Source: UBA920 sp964424635 (lineage in GTDB: Bacteria > Patescibacteriota > Doudnabacteria > UBA920). From it: a DNA stretch of 12,468 bases. The position numbers were made by a program, and so were the translations under genes. Within the stretch, counting starts at the first letter, position 1, and every line of letters starts with the position of its first letter. Where the stretch lies: positions 1 through 12,468 of the forward strand of contig CAYRJC010000031.1 in the NCBI GenBank assembly GCA_964424635.1, read 5' to 3'. A model generated the notes under the pieces. The model was given only the letters and a program-made list of their open reading frames with translations. It was not told where the DNA came from and ran no database searches. Shown piece by piece: positions 1 to 7,215 of the stretch.

Positions 1-540
1 CATAGCAGCAAAATTAGGATTACCCATAAAACTTGGAACCAAAGAACGAACCGGAGCATTCAATCCTTCATAAAATCCAACTCCAAAAAACTGCAATACA
101 GCCCACGAACTTACAATCCCCCCTAATATTAACCAAGTTTTAAGTAAAACTAATAACTTAGGTTTTTCCAAAGAACTAAATAACAATACAGTAACTAACC
201 ATAAAGAAAAAAACCAAATGGAGCTAGTCATTCGTATGTTAACCCCCACAAGGCTATTGATATGATCAATAGAAAAAATAGTTGCCACCAAACTCCACAA
301 CCACAAAAAACCCATAACGATTACAACTGGTTTGGGAGCAGTTGATAGTAAACGGTTACCCTTAATAAAAAAAATCAAACTCAAGCCAAGTAAAATTGAC
401 CAAGCCATAATTCTTGGACTATCAATTGGTTCAGAAAATCCTTGCACTGTTAGCAAGGATCCAACACATAATAATAACAACAAAAAACCAAACACCTTAT
501 CTTCAGAATAAGGAATACGAAACCGAGATAATATTGACAT
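1..540 (-). CDS. O-antigen ligase/Wzy_C-like polytopic membrane protein, N-terminal part (partial)
   Basis: The reading frame is open from an ATG at 538-540 to the left edge, giving 180 residues without a stop. Only the 5' part is present. I count about five hydrophobic spans (roughly residues 16-33, 45-60, 71-90, 106-122 and 128-152). After them comes a polar loop ending in GNPNFAA (residues 173-179). A Gly-Asn-Pro-Asn motif after several spans is typical of the Wzy_C/O-antigen ligase-like superfamily, whose members polymerise or transfer glycans, or glycosylate pilins, on the outer face of the cytoplasmic membrane. The catalytic periplasmic loop would lie beyond the edge. It follows the pilin gene on the same strand, separated by a terminator, so a pilin glycosylation role is attractive but only inferred. 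The start sits 6 bases after a -10 box, suggesting a leaderless message. The superfamily call is moderate; a polytopic membrane protein is near certain. Confidence 0.7.
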   Translation of the reverse strand, partial: MSILSRFRIPYSEDKVFGFLLLLLCVGSLLTVQGFSEPIDSPRIMAWSILLGLSLIFFIKGNRLLSTAPKPVVIVMGFLWLWSLVATIFSIDHINSLVGVNIRMTSSIWFFSLWLVTVLLFSSLEKPKLLVLLKTWLILGGIVSSWAVLQFFGVGFYEGLNAPVRSLVPSFMGNPNFAAM

Positions 541-546
541 ATAGAA

Positions 547-557
547 ATTGTATACCA
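547..557 (-). promoter_or_regulatory. Extended -10 promoter for the O-antigen ligase-like gene
   Basis: Read on the minus strand, TGG precedes TATACAAT (the -10 is either TATACA at 554-549 or TACAAT at 552-547). From TACAAT to the ATG at 540 there are only 6 bases, so transcription would start at or next to the start codon. It lies immediately after the pilin terminator. I see no good -35 box, as is usual for extended -10 promoters. Confidence 0.5.
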
Positions 558-560
558 AAA

Positions 561-589
561 TAAAAAAGCAGTCGAATTCTCGACTGCTT
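561..589 (-). terminator. Intrinsic terminator of the pilin gene
   Basis: A perfect stem (567-575 pairing with 580-588, loop ATTC, extendable by one A-T pair) is followed on the minus strand by a run of six T residues (567-562). It lies 12 bases past the pilin stop codon and insulates the downstream membrane protein gene. Confidence 0.9.
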
Positions 590-600
590 AATTATTGATG

Positions 601-1026
601 TTATTGAATACCAGCTGGGGAAGCGGTGTGAATACCTGTTCCCAAACCACCTGTAGTCGCACCTAGACAGAAGATTAAAGTGTATGAAGAATATCCACCA
701 CCTGTAACCGCTGAACCTGCAGTTGCATAACCATAGGTATTTTGAGTAGAAGCACAGCTACCATCTTGAGGTGTTGGAGCTGCTACAGTAGCACCCATGT
801 AAGTCGTAACTAAACCGCCAAGAGTAGTTGGATAAGCATTATTATCATTGTAATAAAGCTCTAAAGCACTAGTCATTTGACGAACATCAGCAATACGCTT
901 AGCATCACGAGACTTAGAACGCGCAGAGTTTAACGCGAGTAAGACTACAGAAGCCAACAAACCAATGATAGCAATTACCACCAAAAGTTCGATTAAAGTA
1001 AAACCTTTTTGTTGATTTTGTTTCAT
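601..1026 (-). CDS. pilA: Type IV prepilin (major pilin candidate)
   Basis: This is the filament subunit of the type IV pilus, 141 residues from the ATG at 1026. A short basic leader MKQNQQKG is followed by FTLIELLVVIAIIG, the classic class III signal: cleavage after Gly8, then N-methyl-Phe, with Glu at mature position 5. The hydrophobic helix runs to about residue 35 and continues as an amphipathic helix. The globular domain has two cysteines (91 and 120) that could form the D-region disulphide. The C-terminus is Gly/Thr-rich. Alternative starts exist: a GTG at 1035 has AAGGAG 7 bases ahead and would add three residues (MNK). The ATG at 1026 has GGGGGTGA ahead. Frames reaching 1083 lack a ribosome site and would make an implausibly long leader. 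It is the last pilus gene but has its own promoter and terminator, so it is probably highly expressed. It needs a prepilin peptidase that is not encoded in the window. Confidence 0.93.
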   Translation of the reverse strand: MKQNQQKGFTLIELLVVIAIIGLLASVVLLALNSARSKSRDAKRIADVRQMTSALELYYNDNNAYPTTLGGLVTTYMGATVAAPTPQDGSCASTQNTYGYATAGSAVTGGGYSSYTLIFCLGATTGGLGTGIHTASPAGIQ

Positions 1027-1031
1027 CTTAT

Positions 1032-1048
1032 TCACCCCCATTCTCCTT
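1032..1048 (-). promoter_or_regulatory. Tandem ribosome binding sites of the pilin gene
   Basis: Two Shine-Dalgarno-like blocks lie in tandem: AAGGAG (1048-1043), 7 bases before a GTG at 1035, and GGGGGTGA (1039-1032), correctly spaced for the ATG at 1026. Either gives a normal short prepilin leader. Most other pilus genes here lack any such site, so this marks the pilin as strongly translated. Confidence 0.6.
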
Positions 1049-1106
1049 GGATTTAAGAAGTCACAGCTCCTCCAACTGATCATCTACATTAAAATTAACT
1101 AATTTA

Positions 1107-1133
1107 ATTATACCATACCGACTTACAATGCAA
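1107..1133 (-). promoter_or_regulatory. Pilin promoter (extended -10)
   Basis: On the minus strand TGG-TATAAT forms a perfect extended -10 (1115-1107). TTGCAT at 1133-1128 could act as a -35 with a short 15-base spacer. The predicted start of transcription is near 1100, leaving an untranslated leader of about 70 bases before the ATG at 1026. It lies in the gap between pilC and the pilin gene. Confidence 0.75.
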
Positions 1134-1137
1134 GTCG
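1119..1137 (-). repeat. Inverted repeat over the pilin -35 region
   Basis: CGACTT (1119-1124) and AAGTCG (1132-1137) form a 6-bp inverted repeat with a 7-base spacer directly over the expected -35 position of the pilin promoter. It has no following T-run, so it is a poor terminator for the pilC transcript. It could be an operator or a weak attenuating hairpin after pilC. Function is inferred only. Confidence 0.4.
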
Positions 1138-1165
1138 AATTATCAACAGTTAGCTTTTTAAAAAA

Positions 1166-2371
1166 TTAAGTTACTGAACTTGCTAAATTATAAATTGGCA
1201 TTAACACACCTGCTACCAACAAACCAACTCCCACACCAAGAATTACCATTATTATAGGCTCTAATAAACTAGACAAAGTGCTGATTTGTGAATCAACTTC
1301 TTTTTCAAAAAACACAGCAAGCTTCAATAAAATATTATCTAATTCAGCTGTTTGCTCACCGACTCTGACCATTTGAGTAACTAACGGAGGAAACTCTTGG
1401 TACTTAGCTAAAGAATCACTAATACTTTTTCCATTAGTAACTTGTTCAGCTGTATCTAATAAGATATCTCTGTAAATTTTATTATTAATTACTTCACTAA
1501 TAATTTTTAAAGCTTGGATAATTGGAATACCACCAGAGACTAATGTCGATAAATTACGAGCAAAACGAGCCATATAAATCTTTTTCATCAAAGGCCCAAT
1601 CAAAGGAAACTTGATTTTGATTTTATCCCAGAAATATCTACCAGCGTCAGTATATATATAAAATCGCAACCCAATTATAATCCCAAAGAATACCAATAAT
1701 ACTAACCACCAATAGATCTCAAAAAAATCTGTAAAACTAATCAATCCTCTAGAAATAGCTGGCAGGTTAGCTCCTTGTTCTTTAAGAACTCCAACTAAAC
1801 TTGGCAGAACAAATTTAAACATCAACACCCCTACAATCAACAAAGCTGACAGAACAAAACTTGGATATGTAAGAGCAGCTTTAATTTTGGAACGGAGTTC
1901 GTAATCTTTTTCTAATTGATCTGCCAAATAAGAAAGACTTTCAGAAACTGTTCCTGCTGCTTCCCCAGAGCGAACCAAACTAACATAAACATTTCCAAAT
2001 ACTTCTGGGTTACGAGCCATTGCCAGAGACAAACTCTGCCCACTCTCTATATCTGCTATCAAATTACGAACTACGATTACAAGACCCTTGCTACCTACTT
2101 GATTTTCCAAAATTCTCAAAGATTGCAAAATAGGAACACGTGCAGCTACTAAAGTAGAAAGCTGACGAGAAAATATAACCAAGTCTTTATAATTAACTCG
2201 ATTAATTAATTCTTCTATTTTACTTAAAAAACTTTCTTTAACTACCTGAAGGTTGATAATAATTAAGCCATTATTTGCCAACAGCTGTTCTGCCTTTGTA
2301 ACATTCGCAGCAACCACGAATCCTTTTTTAAGTTCTCCTTTTTGATCTCGGGCTTGATATGTAAATTTCAT
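1166..2371 (-). CDS. pilC: Type IV pilus inner-membrane platform protein PilC
   Basis: This is the polytopic platform protein on which the PilB and PilT motors act to insert or remove pilins. The 401 residues are the normal length for the GspF/PilC family. Two T2SSF domains are visible, about residues 65-190 and 268-393. Both carry the repeated pattern FSRQLSTLVAARVPI / FARNLSTLVSGGIPI followed later by VRSGEAAG and VRVGEQTAEL. Membrane spans lie near 171-193, 221-240 and 371-393, and the C-terminus has the family signature EPIIMVILGVGVG followed by the last span. The N-terminus MKFTYQARDQKGE is also characteristic. It starts three bases after pilT ends, with no Shine-Dalgarno, so it is probably translated by coupling within the operon. 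Confidence 0.96.
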   Translation of the reverse strand: MKFTYQARDQKGELKKGFVVAANVTKAEQLLANNGLIIINLQVVKESFLSKIEELINRVNYKDLVIFSRQLSTLVAARVPILQSLRILENQVGSKGLVIVVRNLIADIESGQSLSLAMARNPEVFGNVYVSLVRSGEAAGTVSESLSYLADQLEKDYELRSKIKAALTYPSFVLSALLIVGVLMFKFVLPSLVGVLKEQGANLPAISRGLISFTDFFEIYWWLVLLVFFGIIIGLRFYIYTDAGRYFWDKIKIKFPLIGPLMKKIYMARFARNLSTLVSGGIPIIQALKIISEVINNKIYRDILLDTAEQVTNGKSISDSLAKYQEFPPLVTQMVRVGEQTAELDNILLKLAVFFEKEVDSQISTLSSLLEPIIMVILGVGVGLLVAGVLMPIYNLASSVT

Positions 2372-2374
2372 AGT

Positions 2375-3445
2375 TTATCCCAATAAAGACATGAAATAAT
2401 CTTTATCTAAAATATAATTCTCTGCAATGCTTCTTTCTACTAATCCTTGTTGAACCAATTGTGCCAAGGCTTTATCCAAAGGAATCATACCTTCTTCCAT
2501 ATTAGTATGGATAATATTAGAAATTTCGTAAATTTTATTATCTCGAATTACATTGCGGATAGCATGGTTCACCACCAAAATCTCTGTCGCTGGAACCCGG
2601 CCGCCGCCAACTTTTGGCAATAGCCTCAAACTTGCAACTCCAATTAAAGTATTAGCAAGCTGAGCTCTTATCTGAGACTGCTGATCACCAGGAAAAACAT
2701 CCACGATACGATCTATACTCTGAGCAGCATCGTTGGTGTGCATAGTAGCAAAAATCAAATGTCCAGTTTCAGCCAAAGTAAGAGTAGCGGAGATTGATTC
2801 AAGATCGCGCATTTCTCCAACCAACACTACGTTTATATCTTCACGCAAAGCTGCTTTCAAAGCTTGATCAAAACCAGGAGTGTCTTCTCCCACCTCACGT
2901 TGAGAAATAAAAGACTGCTTGTGAGTAAATAAAAACTCTACTGGATCTTCGATTGTTAAAATATGCTCTGAGCGGGTGTTGTTAATTTCATTAATCATCG
3001 CTGCTAGAGCAGTAGATTTTCCATGACCAGTTGGACCAACTACCAAAACCAAACCTTGTTTGTTTTCAGTAAACTTTTTTAGCATCGGAGGAAGATTTAA
3101 ATCCTCTAAACTCCGAATATGTGTTGGAATAAGACGAAATGCCGCATTCCAAACACCCTGAGCTTTGTAAACATTACAACGAAAACGAGCATTATCTTTG
3201 TAAGAGTAAGAAAAATCCAGCTGCATCTGCTCTCCTAAGTTCTTTTTTTGCACATCAGTTAACATAACACCAACCAAATCAGAAATGGCATCAGCGCTTA
3301 AAATTTGGTAATCTTCCAAACGATAAACTTGGCTATCAATACGCAAAATAGGAGGTTCTCCTACCTGCAAATGAAGATCAGAAGCGTTTCTTTCTAAAGT
3401 TATAGCTAGTAATTTATCTAACTCTAATTCACTGGCTTTGTACAT
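2375..3445 (-). CDS. pilT: Type IV pilus retraction ATPase PilT
   Basis: This hexameric cytoplasmic ATPase powers pilus depolymerisation, hence twitching and DNA uptake. The 356 residues match PilT length. The N-terminal domain has ASDLHLQVGEPPILRID. Walker A is GPTGHGKST (137-145), the Asp box is LTIEDPVEF (163-171), Walker B is NVVLVGEMRDLE (205-216) and the His box is GHLIFATMHTN (228-238). The C-terminal part has AIRNVIRDNK (295-304), matching the AIRNLIRE motif that marks PilT and is needed for retraction, then an EEGM-containing segment. Walker A has His where Ser is usual (GPTGSGKST); the catalytic Lys and Ser are intact. It sits between the degenerate receiver gene and pilC, and has no visible Shine-Dalgarno. 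Confidence 0.96.
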   Translation of the reverse strand: MYKASELELDKLLAITLERNASDLHLQVGEPPILRIDSQVYRLEDYQILSADAISDLVGVMLTDVQKKNLGEQMQLDFSYSYKDNARFRCNVYKAQGVWNAAFRLIPTHIRSLEDLNLPPMLKKFTENKQGLVLVVGPTGHGKSTALAAMINEINNTRSEHILTIEDPVEFLFTHKQSFISQREVGEDTPGFDQALKAALREDINVVLVGEMRDLESISATLTLAETGHLIFATMHTNDAAQSIDRIVDVFPGDQQSQIRAQLANTLIGVASLRLLPKVGGGRVPATEILVVNHAIRNVIRDNKIYEISNIIHTNMEEGMIPLDKALAQLVQQGLVERSIAENYILDKDYFMSLLG

Positions 3446-3455
3446 ATGTTTGTTT

Positions 3456-3884
3456 TTATTTCGATATAATAATCTGCTCTAAGGCCACAAGTAAGTCACG
3501 AGGTTGTGACAAATCTCTATTGATGTGAAGCCTTGCTCCTGACTTCATAATAGCATCAATTTCCATTTCTTGCATGGTTTTAGCCATTGTAATCAATGGT
3601 AATTCGGGGTTTTGAGCGATAAAGTTTTTTAATAATCGCAACTCTGCCGGAAAAGTTTCTAGGCTAGGACTGAATACAACTATATCTACGGGAACAACTA
3701 CAACTTGAGTCGACAATTCTGGCAAACTACTATAACCAATCACATTCAAATTAGCTTGTTTTAATTTTTGAGTATAAAAACTTAAATTTTGATTATTACC
3801 ATCAACTAAACCGATTGTTGTGCCAACCAAATTATAAAACGGCTGGCTTCTTAGTGAATATTGTTTTGTAATTATTGTATCCAT
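3456..3884 (-). CDS. Degenerate receiver-domain (pseudo-response-regulator) protein of the pilus operon
   Basis: This stand-alone 142-residue protein has a CheY-like pattern of alternating strands and helices and no output domain. Strand 1 TIGLVDGNN keeps one acidic residue (D28). Strand 3 VDIVVFSP (66-73) has Ser72 where the phospho-accepting Asp is expected. Strand 4 PLITMAK (96-102) keeps the conserved Thr position. The GARLHINRD segment (116-124) has Arg in place of the invariant Lys, and the proline after it is lost. It is therefore probably not phosphorylated in the normal way. The ATG at 3884 is one base after the pilB stop, so translation is likely coupled; a TTG at 3908 would overlap pilB and has no supporting ribosome site. 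Its place between the extension and retraction ATPases suggests a regulator or adaptor of the motors, but that is inference. Confidence 0.7.
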   Translation of the reverse strand: MDTIITKQYSLRSQPFYNLVGTTIGLVDGNNQNLSFYTQKLKQANLNVIGYSSLPELSTQVVVVPVDIVVFSPSLETFPAELRLLKNFIAQNPELPLITMAKTMQEMEIDAIMKSGARLHINRDLSQPRDLLVALEQIIISK

Positions 3885-3885
3885 A

Positions 3886-5682
3886 TTATTCTGTGGTAAC
3901 GCGAGCAATTTCTTCCATGGTTGTTTCGCCGCGAAGTACTTTTAATATTCCATCTTGCTTCATTGTAATCATTCCGAGCTTTGCAGCAGCCTCATAAATC
4001 TTATGGGATGGAACTTTTCCAAATAATATATCTTGAAGCTCTGTAAACATTGGCATTATTTCAAAAATACCCATTCGACCCTTATAACCAATATTTCCGC
4101 ATTTATCACATCCAACCGCCTCCCAAGATTTCAAATTATTTACATCAATTCCTTCTAAGTATTCTTTTGGAACAACATTAATAGTGTTATCAATTTCCTT
4201 TTGAAGAACAGTACTAACTTTAATCTCTTTTTTACAATCATTACAAAGCTTTCTAATCAAACGCTGAGCCATAATCAAATTTACTGAGGCAGATAGCAAA
4301 AACTCTTCGATTCCCATATTAGTTAAACGGGGAATTGCCCCTACGGCATTATTAGTATGAAGTGTTGAAAATACCAAGTGACCAGTAAGAGCAGCATGCA
4401 CACCGAGCTCTGCAGTTTCTTCATCACGGATTTCTCCTACCATTACAATATTAGGATCTTGGCGCAAAATACTACGCAAACCAGAAGCAAAAGTTAAACC
4501 AATCTCTGGCTTAATCTGTCTCTGGTTTACTCCTTCAATAAAATACTCATCAGGGTCCTCTAGAGTAACAATATTTACATCATTTGTATTACGAATAGTT
4601 AAAATAGAATATAAGGTAGTAGACTTTCCGCTTCCAGTTGGACCAGTAATTAAAAATACTCCATGAGTTTTTTGAATATTTTCATTAACCCATTTAAGTC
4701 CGCGACCCCTTAGCCCTAATTCTTCCAATGTTGGAACTTTAGAAGTTTTATCCAAAATACGCATTACAATTTTTTCGCCATACATCAAAGGCAAAGTAGA
4801 AACACGCAAGTCAACCGATTTCTTACCAATATCAACATGAAAACGTCCATCTTGAGGAAGACGTTGTTCGTCAATTTTCAAATTAGACAAAATTTTTATA
4901 CGGGAAACAATTGCTGATAATACATTTTTTGGCAAACGAAGACTAGTATGCAAAATACCATCGATACGGTAACGAACTCTGACGTCATTTTCCGAAGGTT
5001 CAATATGAATATCAGAAGCATTCGCATCAATAGCATTGGACAATACTACATCTACGATTTTTATAATAGGTTCTTCTTCAGTGACGGCTTGAACAGCTTC
5101 TTCTCTTATTATTTTTTGATTAGCCGAGCTAGACTGATCAGTTTCCTCTTTAGTAGCAATATCTTCCAAAGCTTTTCCGACAACAGTTTTTAAATTACTT
5201 TCTGCTCCAGCTAATAATGATTCGATACTAGATTTGGAAGATACATATACACGAATTTGAAAATTATTCTTTTGACCCAAAAACTCCAAAGCTTCTAAAG
5301 CTTGAATATTACTTGGATCAACTAAAGCAATTTTCAAATCTCGGCCAGTTAGTTCGTAAGGAACCATTTTATAAAACAACCTGGATTCTTCTGGAATCAA
5401 AGCCAATACTTCGTCAGGAATTTTCACAGTCATCAAATCAACATATGGCAAGTTCAAAAATGCCGCTCTAGCTTTGGCGACATCTTCATCATCTAATATT
5501 TTTTCGCTAATCAAAAGTTCGACTACTTGCTCCAGATCAAGGTCATTACTTCCAGCAAACTTAGTTGCTTTGATATTAAGAAACTTATCTTGCTGTCTTT
5601 TATTCAAAAATCCATGATCGACTAAGAACTGTTCAAAAGTTCCTGATTGCGCAGTTTGTATATTTGGTTTTAAAATAGCCAT
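3886..5682 (-). CDS. pilB: Type IV pilus extension ATPase PilB
   Basis: This GspE/PilB-family ATPase drives pilus assembly at the inner-membrane base. It has 598 residues. The N-terminal third (about 15-165) resembles the MshEN/T2SSE N-terminal domain. A linker of about 30 charged residues leads to the N2 domain with ANASDIHIEPSENDVRVRYR (221-240). Walker A is GPTGSGKST (347-355), the Asp box is VTLEDPDEY (372-380), Walker B is NIVMVGEIRDEE (411-422) and the His box is GHLVFSTLHTN (434-444). Two CxxC pairs (C480/C483 and C525/C528) form the zinc site that separates PilB/GspE from PilT. The Asp box reads EDPDEY where EDPVEY or EDPIEY is usual. It starts 8 bases after the preceding gene with no Shine-Dalgarno and is followed directly by the receiver-like gene. 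Confidence 0.96.
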   Translation of the reverse strand: MAILKPNIQTAQSGTFEQFLVDHGFLNKRQQDKFLNIKATKFAGSNDLDLEQVVELLISEKILDDEDVAKARAAFLNLPYVDLMTVKIPDEVLALIPEESRLFYKMVPYELTGRDLKIALVDPSNIQALEALEFLGQKNNFQIRVYVSSKSSIESLLAGAESNLKTVVGKALEDIATKEETDQSSSANQKIIREEAVQAVTEEEPIIKIVDVVLSNAIDANASDIHIEPSENDVRVRYRIDGILHTSLRLPKNVLSAIVSRIKILSNLKIDEQRLPQDGRFHVDIGKKSVDLRVSTLPLMYGEKIVMRILDKTSKVPTLEELGLRGRGLKWVNENIQKTHGVFLITGPTGSGKSTTLYSILTIRNTNDVNIVTLEDPDEYFIEGVNQRQIKPEIGLTFASGLRSILRQDPNIVMVGEIRDEETAELGVHAALTGHLVFSTLHTNNAVGAIPRLTNMGIEEFLLSASVNLIMAQRLIRKLCNDCKKEIKVSTVLQKEIDNTINVVPKEYLEGIDVNNLKSWEAVGCDKCGNIGYKGRMGIFEIMPMFTELQDILFGKVPSHKIYEAAAKLGMITMKQDGILKVLRGETTMEEIARVTTE

Positions 5683-5690
5683 ATTAACAA

Positions 5691-5987
5691 TTACGGAGCT
5701 AACGAAATACTATTTGCCCCTACTTCAGAAGAAACCACCTGAGGATAAGGGAACAAGCTTCGATTTGGATTAAAATCTTCTAATTTTTCAAAGTTAAGAC
5801 TATTGCCTTGTGGCAAAACACTACTAGCACCAGAAGAACCAGAAGAAGATTTATTAGTTGCAGTTCGATTTTTAGAAGTAGTTTGAGCCTGGCGAGCCGG
5901 AGTTTTCTTGCTTAAAGCCATATAACCAAAAACCACAGATCCTGCCAAAGCTACCACTATTATTAAAATAAAAATAATTTTTTTCAT
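5691..5987 (-). CDS. Small membrane-tethered protein in the PilP position of the pilus operon
   Basis: I do not recognise a named family. The 98 residues begin with MKK and one hydrophobic span (about 3-26). This is followed by a basic patch and a Ser/Thr/Gly-rich, probably disordered linker (about 30-58), then a conserved-looking tail with NFEKLEDFNPNRSLFPYP, ending at SISLAP. No lipobox cysteine is visible, so the span is best read as an uncleaved anchor. The gene lies tightly between pilO (6 bases) and pilB (8 bases). In diderm operons this slot holds pilP, the lipoprotein bridging PilN/O to the PilQ secretin. This protein has no obvious PilP fold and there is no secretin here. A role linking the PilM-N-O complex to the cell wall or pore is a guess from position. 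Confidence 0.75.
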   Translation of the reverse strand: MKKIIFILIIVVALAGSVVFGYMALSKKTPARQAQTTSKNRTATNKSSSGSSGASSVLPQGNSLNFEKLEDFNPNRSLFPYPQVVSSEVGANSISLAP

Positions 5988-5993
5988 GATTGT

Positions 5994-6599
5994 TTATTTT
6001 GGTTCAAATGCATAAGTCTTTAAATCAAGAGTAAACCTAGCTGCCCCGTCTCCACTGGTAACCTCTAAATTTTCTACATCAACAATTCGTCCAGATTTTT
6101 CTAAGATTTCTAAAAAGTTTTTGAATTGATCCACACTACCTGTAACCACCATAGTGACCTTTACTGTGACCAACCCGCGTTGTTTTCCGTAAGGATCATC
6201 AATAACACTCTTATTACCTGCAGCAATAGCATGATCTAAATCATCAACACTTATATCGGAAATACTCATTCCACTTGACTGGGCATAAGTTTCTAAAAGC
6301 AAAGCAATTTGAGTAGGACGATTAGATAAAGGAAGCGCTTCGTCTAAAAGTTTAATTTGAGCATCTGACGATTCTAACTTATCGATTAACTTATTTAATT
6401 CCTCTTGATCATTTTCTAAAGACGATTGCTGGCTTTGCACACTAGCCAATTCTGCTCGCTTAGTAGAAACTTGATTATATTTTGGACTTAAAATAAACCA
6501 CCAAAAAATTACTATTGCTATTATCAAAAGCACAGCCTGAAACAATGGACTTTGTATCTGTTTGGATCTTGAATGTGGGTTTAAATCAGGAGTAGGCAT
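5994..6599 (-). CDS. pilO: Type IV pilus alignment protein PilO
   Basis: PilO pairs with PilN to form the inner-membrane alignment complex. The 201 residues show a short cytoplasmic N-terminus, a single membrane span (about 19-38, FQAVLLIIAIVIFWWFILSP), a predicted coiled coil (about 40-90, with heptad-like Leu spacing) and a C-terminal alpha/beta domain. That domain contains VTVKVTMVVTGSVDQFKNFL (144-163) and ends in FTLDLKTYAFEPK. The segment GSVDQFKNFLEILEKSGRIV matches the PilO family pattern of a short helix after the third strand. It lies 5 bases after pilN and has no Shine-Dalgarno, so it is probably translationally coupled. Similarity to the family is by architecture and motif; the operon order makes the call firm. 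Confidence 0.88.
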   Translation of the reverse strand: MPTPDLNPHSRSKQIQSPLFQAVLLIIAIVIFWWFILSPKYNQVSTKRAELASVQSQQSSLENDQEELNKLIDKLESSDAQIKLLDEALPLSNRPTQIALLLETYAQSSGMSISDISVDDLDHAIAAGNKSVIDDPYGKQRGLVTVKVTMVVTGSVDQFKNFLEILEKSGRIVDVENLEVTSGDGAARFTLDLKTYAFEPK

Positions 6600-6604
6600 A
6601 TAAA

Positions 6605-7167
6605 CTATTTATTTAAAAAACTAGGATTCAAAGTTAAGCGAAGCCTCATTGTAATTCCAGATAAGTCTCCGACTTGAGTTTTGGTCAAAGCCATAACCTT
6701 AACATTAGAAAATTCTTTATTATATTGAGGTAAATCAAAAACTTGTAAAAATTTTTCTGCTTCACTGTAAGAAGGAGTTGTAACTGTTAATTCTAATAGA
6801 CCCTTACTATCTACCNNNNNNNNNNAGTATACTTGGCTGATGTTAAAGTGACCCGGGCTAATTCTGGTAACAACAAAGACCAATACTTATGATCTTCTAA
6901 TAACTGATTAACGTTTTTTAACTGGCCCTGTCTAGTAATTAGTTCGGCGCGTTGTTTATTATTTCCGATTTGTGATTGATACTCAGCTACCTTTTGTTTG
7001 GCAGTTGCAATATTTTTATCTGTTTTCCAACTCAAAAAAAATAGAAAAGCATATATTAGCAAAATACCTACTGTAATAACTGTTACCAACCTAAGCAACC
7101 AGTGCTTGCCACGGGTTTTGATGATGCTGGTATGAGCCTGCGAATCTAATAAATTAATTTCTGCCAT
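6605..7167 (-). CDS. pilN: Type IV pilus assembly protein PilN (interrupted by an assembly gap)
   Basis: PilN binds PilM through its N-terminal peptide and pairs with PilO. The N-terminus MAEINLLDSQ is the PilM-binding motif (consensus INLL). One span follows (about 24-46), then a coiled coil (about 48-95), then a ferredoxin-like domain with SYSEAEKFLQVFDLPQYN. The run of Ns at 6816-6825 splits the gene: residues up to ...SAKYT are read in one frame and VDSKGLLEL... onward in another. The known bases fit one continuous gene if the true gap length leaves remainder 2 on division by 3 (for example 8 or 11 bases), so the frame change is an artefact of the 10-N placeholder and not a mutation. Allowing a few missing residues the protein is about 187 long, normal for PilN. 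It starts 48 bases after pilM. Confidence 0.9.
6816..6825. other. Assembly gap (10 Ns)
   Basis: Ten consecutive Ns of a round placeholder length lie inside pilN. Frame arithmetic on both sides (last complete codon ends at 6826; one leftover G at 6815 before the next codon) shows the true length is not 10, if the gene is intact. Confidence 0.98.
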
Positions 7168-7215
7168 TTGATGTTAGTTTTTGATTTCTTGTATTTGCTG
7201 AGCTATAGCTTAAGT

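Noticed and set aside
1027..1083. Longer pilin start giving a 27-residue leader
   Set aside because: No ribosome site at 1083; normal short prepilin leader and Shine-Dalgarno sites support 1026 or 1035.
1916..2152. Plus-strand frame inside pilC
   Set aside because: Antisense to a certain PilC; the product is low-information and has no start signals.
4948..5193. Plus-strand frame inside pilB
   Set aside because: Antisense to the conserved core of PilB, rich in Asn/Phe/Ser as expected from the reverse of AT-rich coding sequence.
6605..6883. Separate 92-codon gene downstream of a truncated pilN
   Set aside because: It reads through the Ns and out of frame above them. Its C-terminal half is the rest of PilN; the split is due to the 10-N placeholder.
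7201..7210. Palindrome AGCTATAGCT between pilM and pilN as a terminator
   Set aside because: A 10-bp palindrome has no loop or T-run of use; kept only as a remark.
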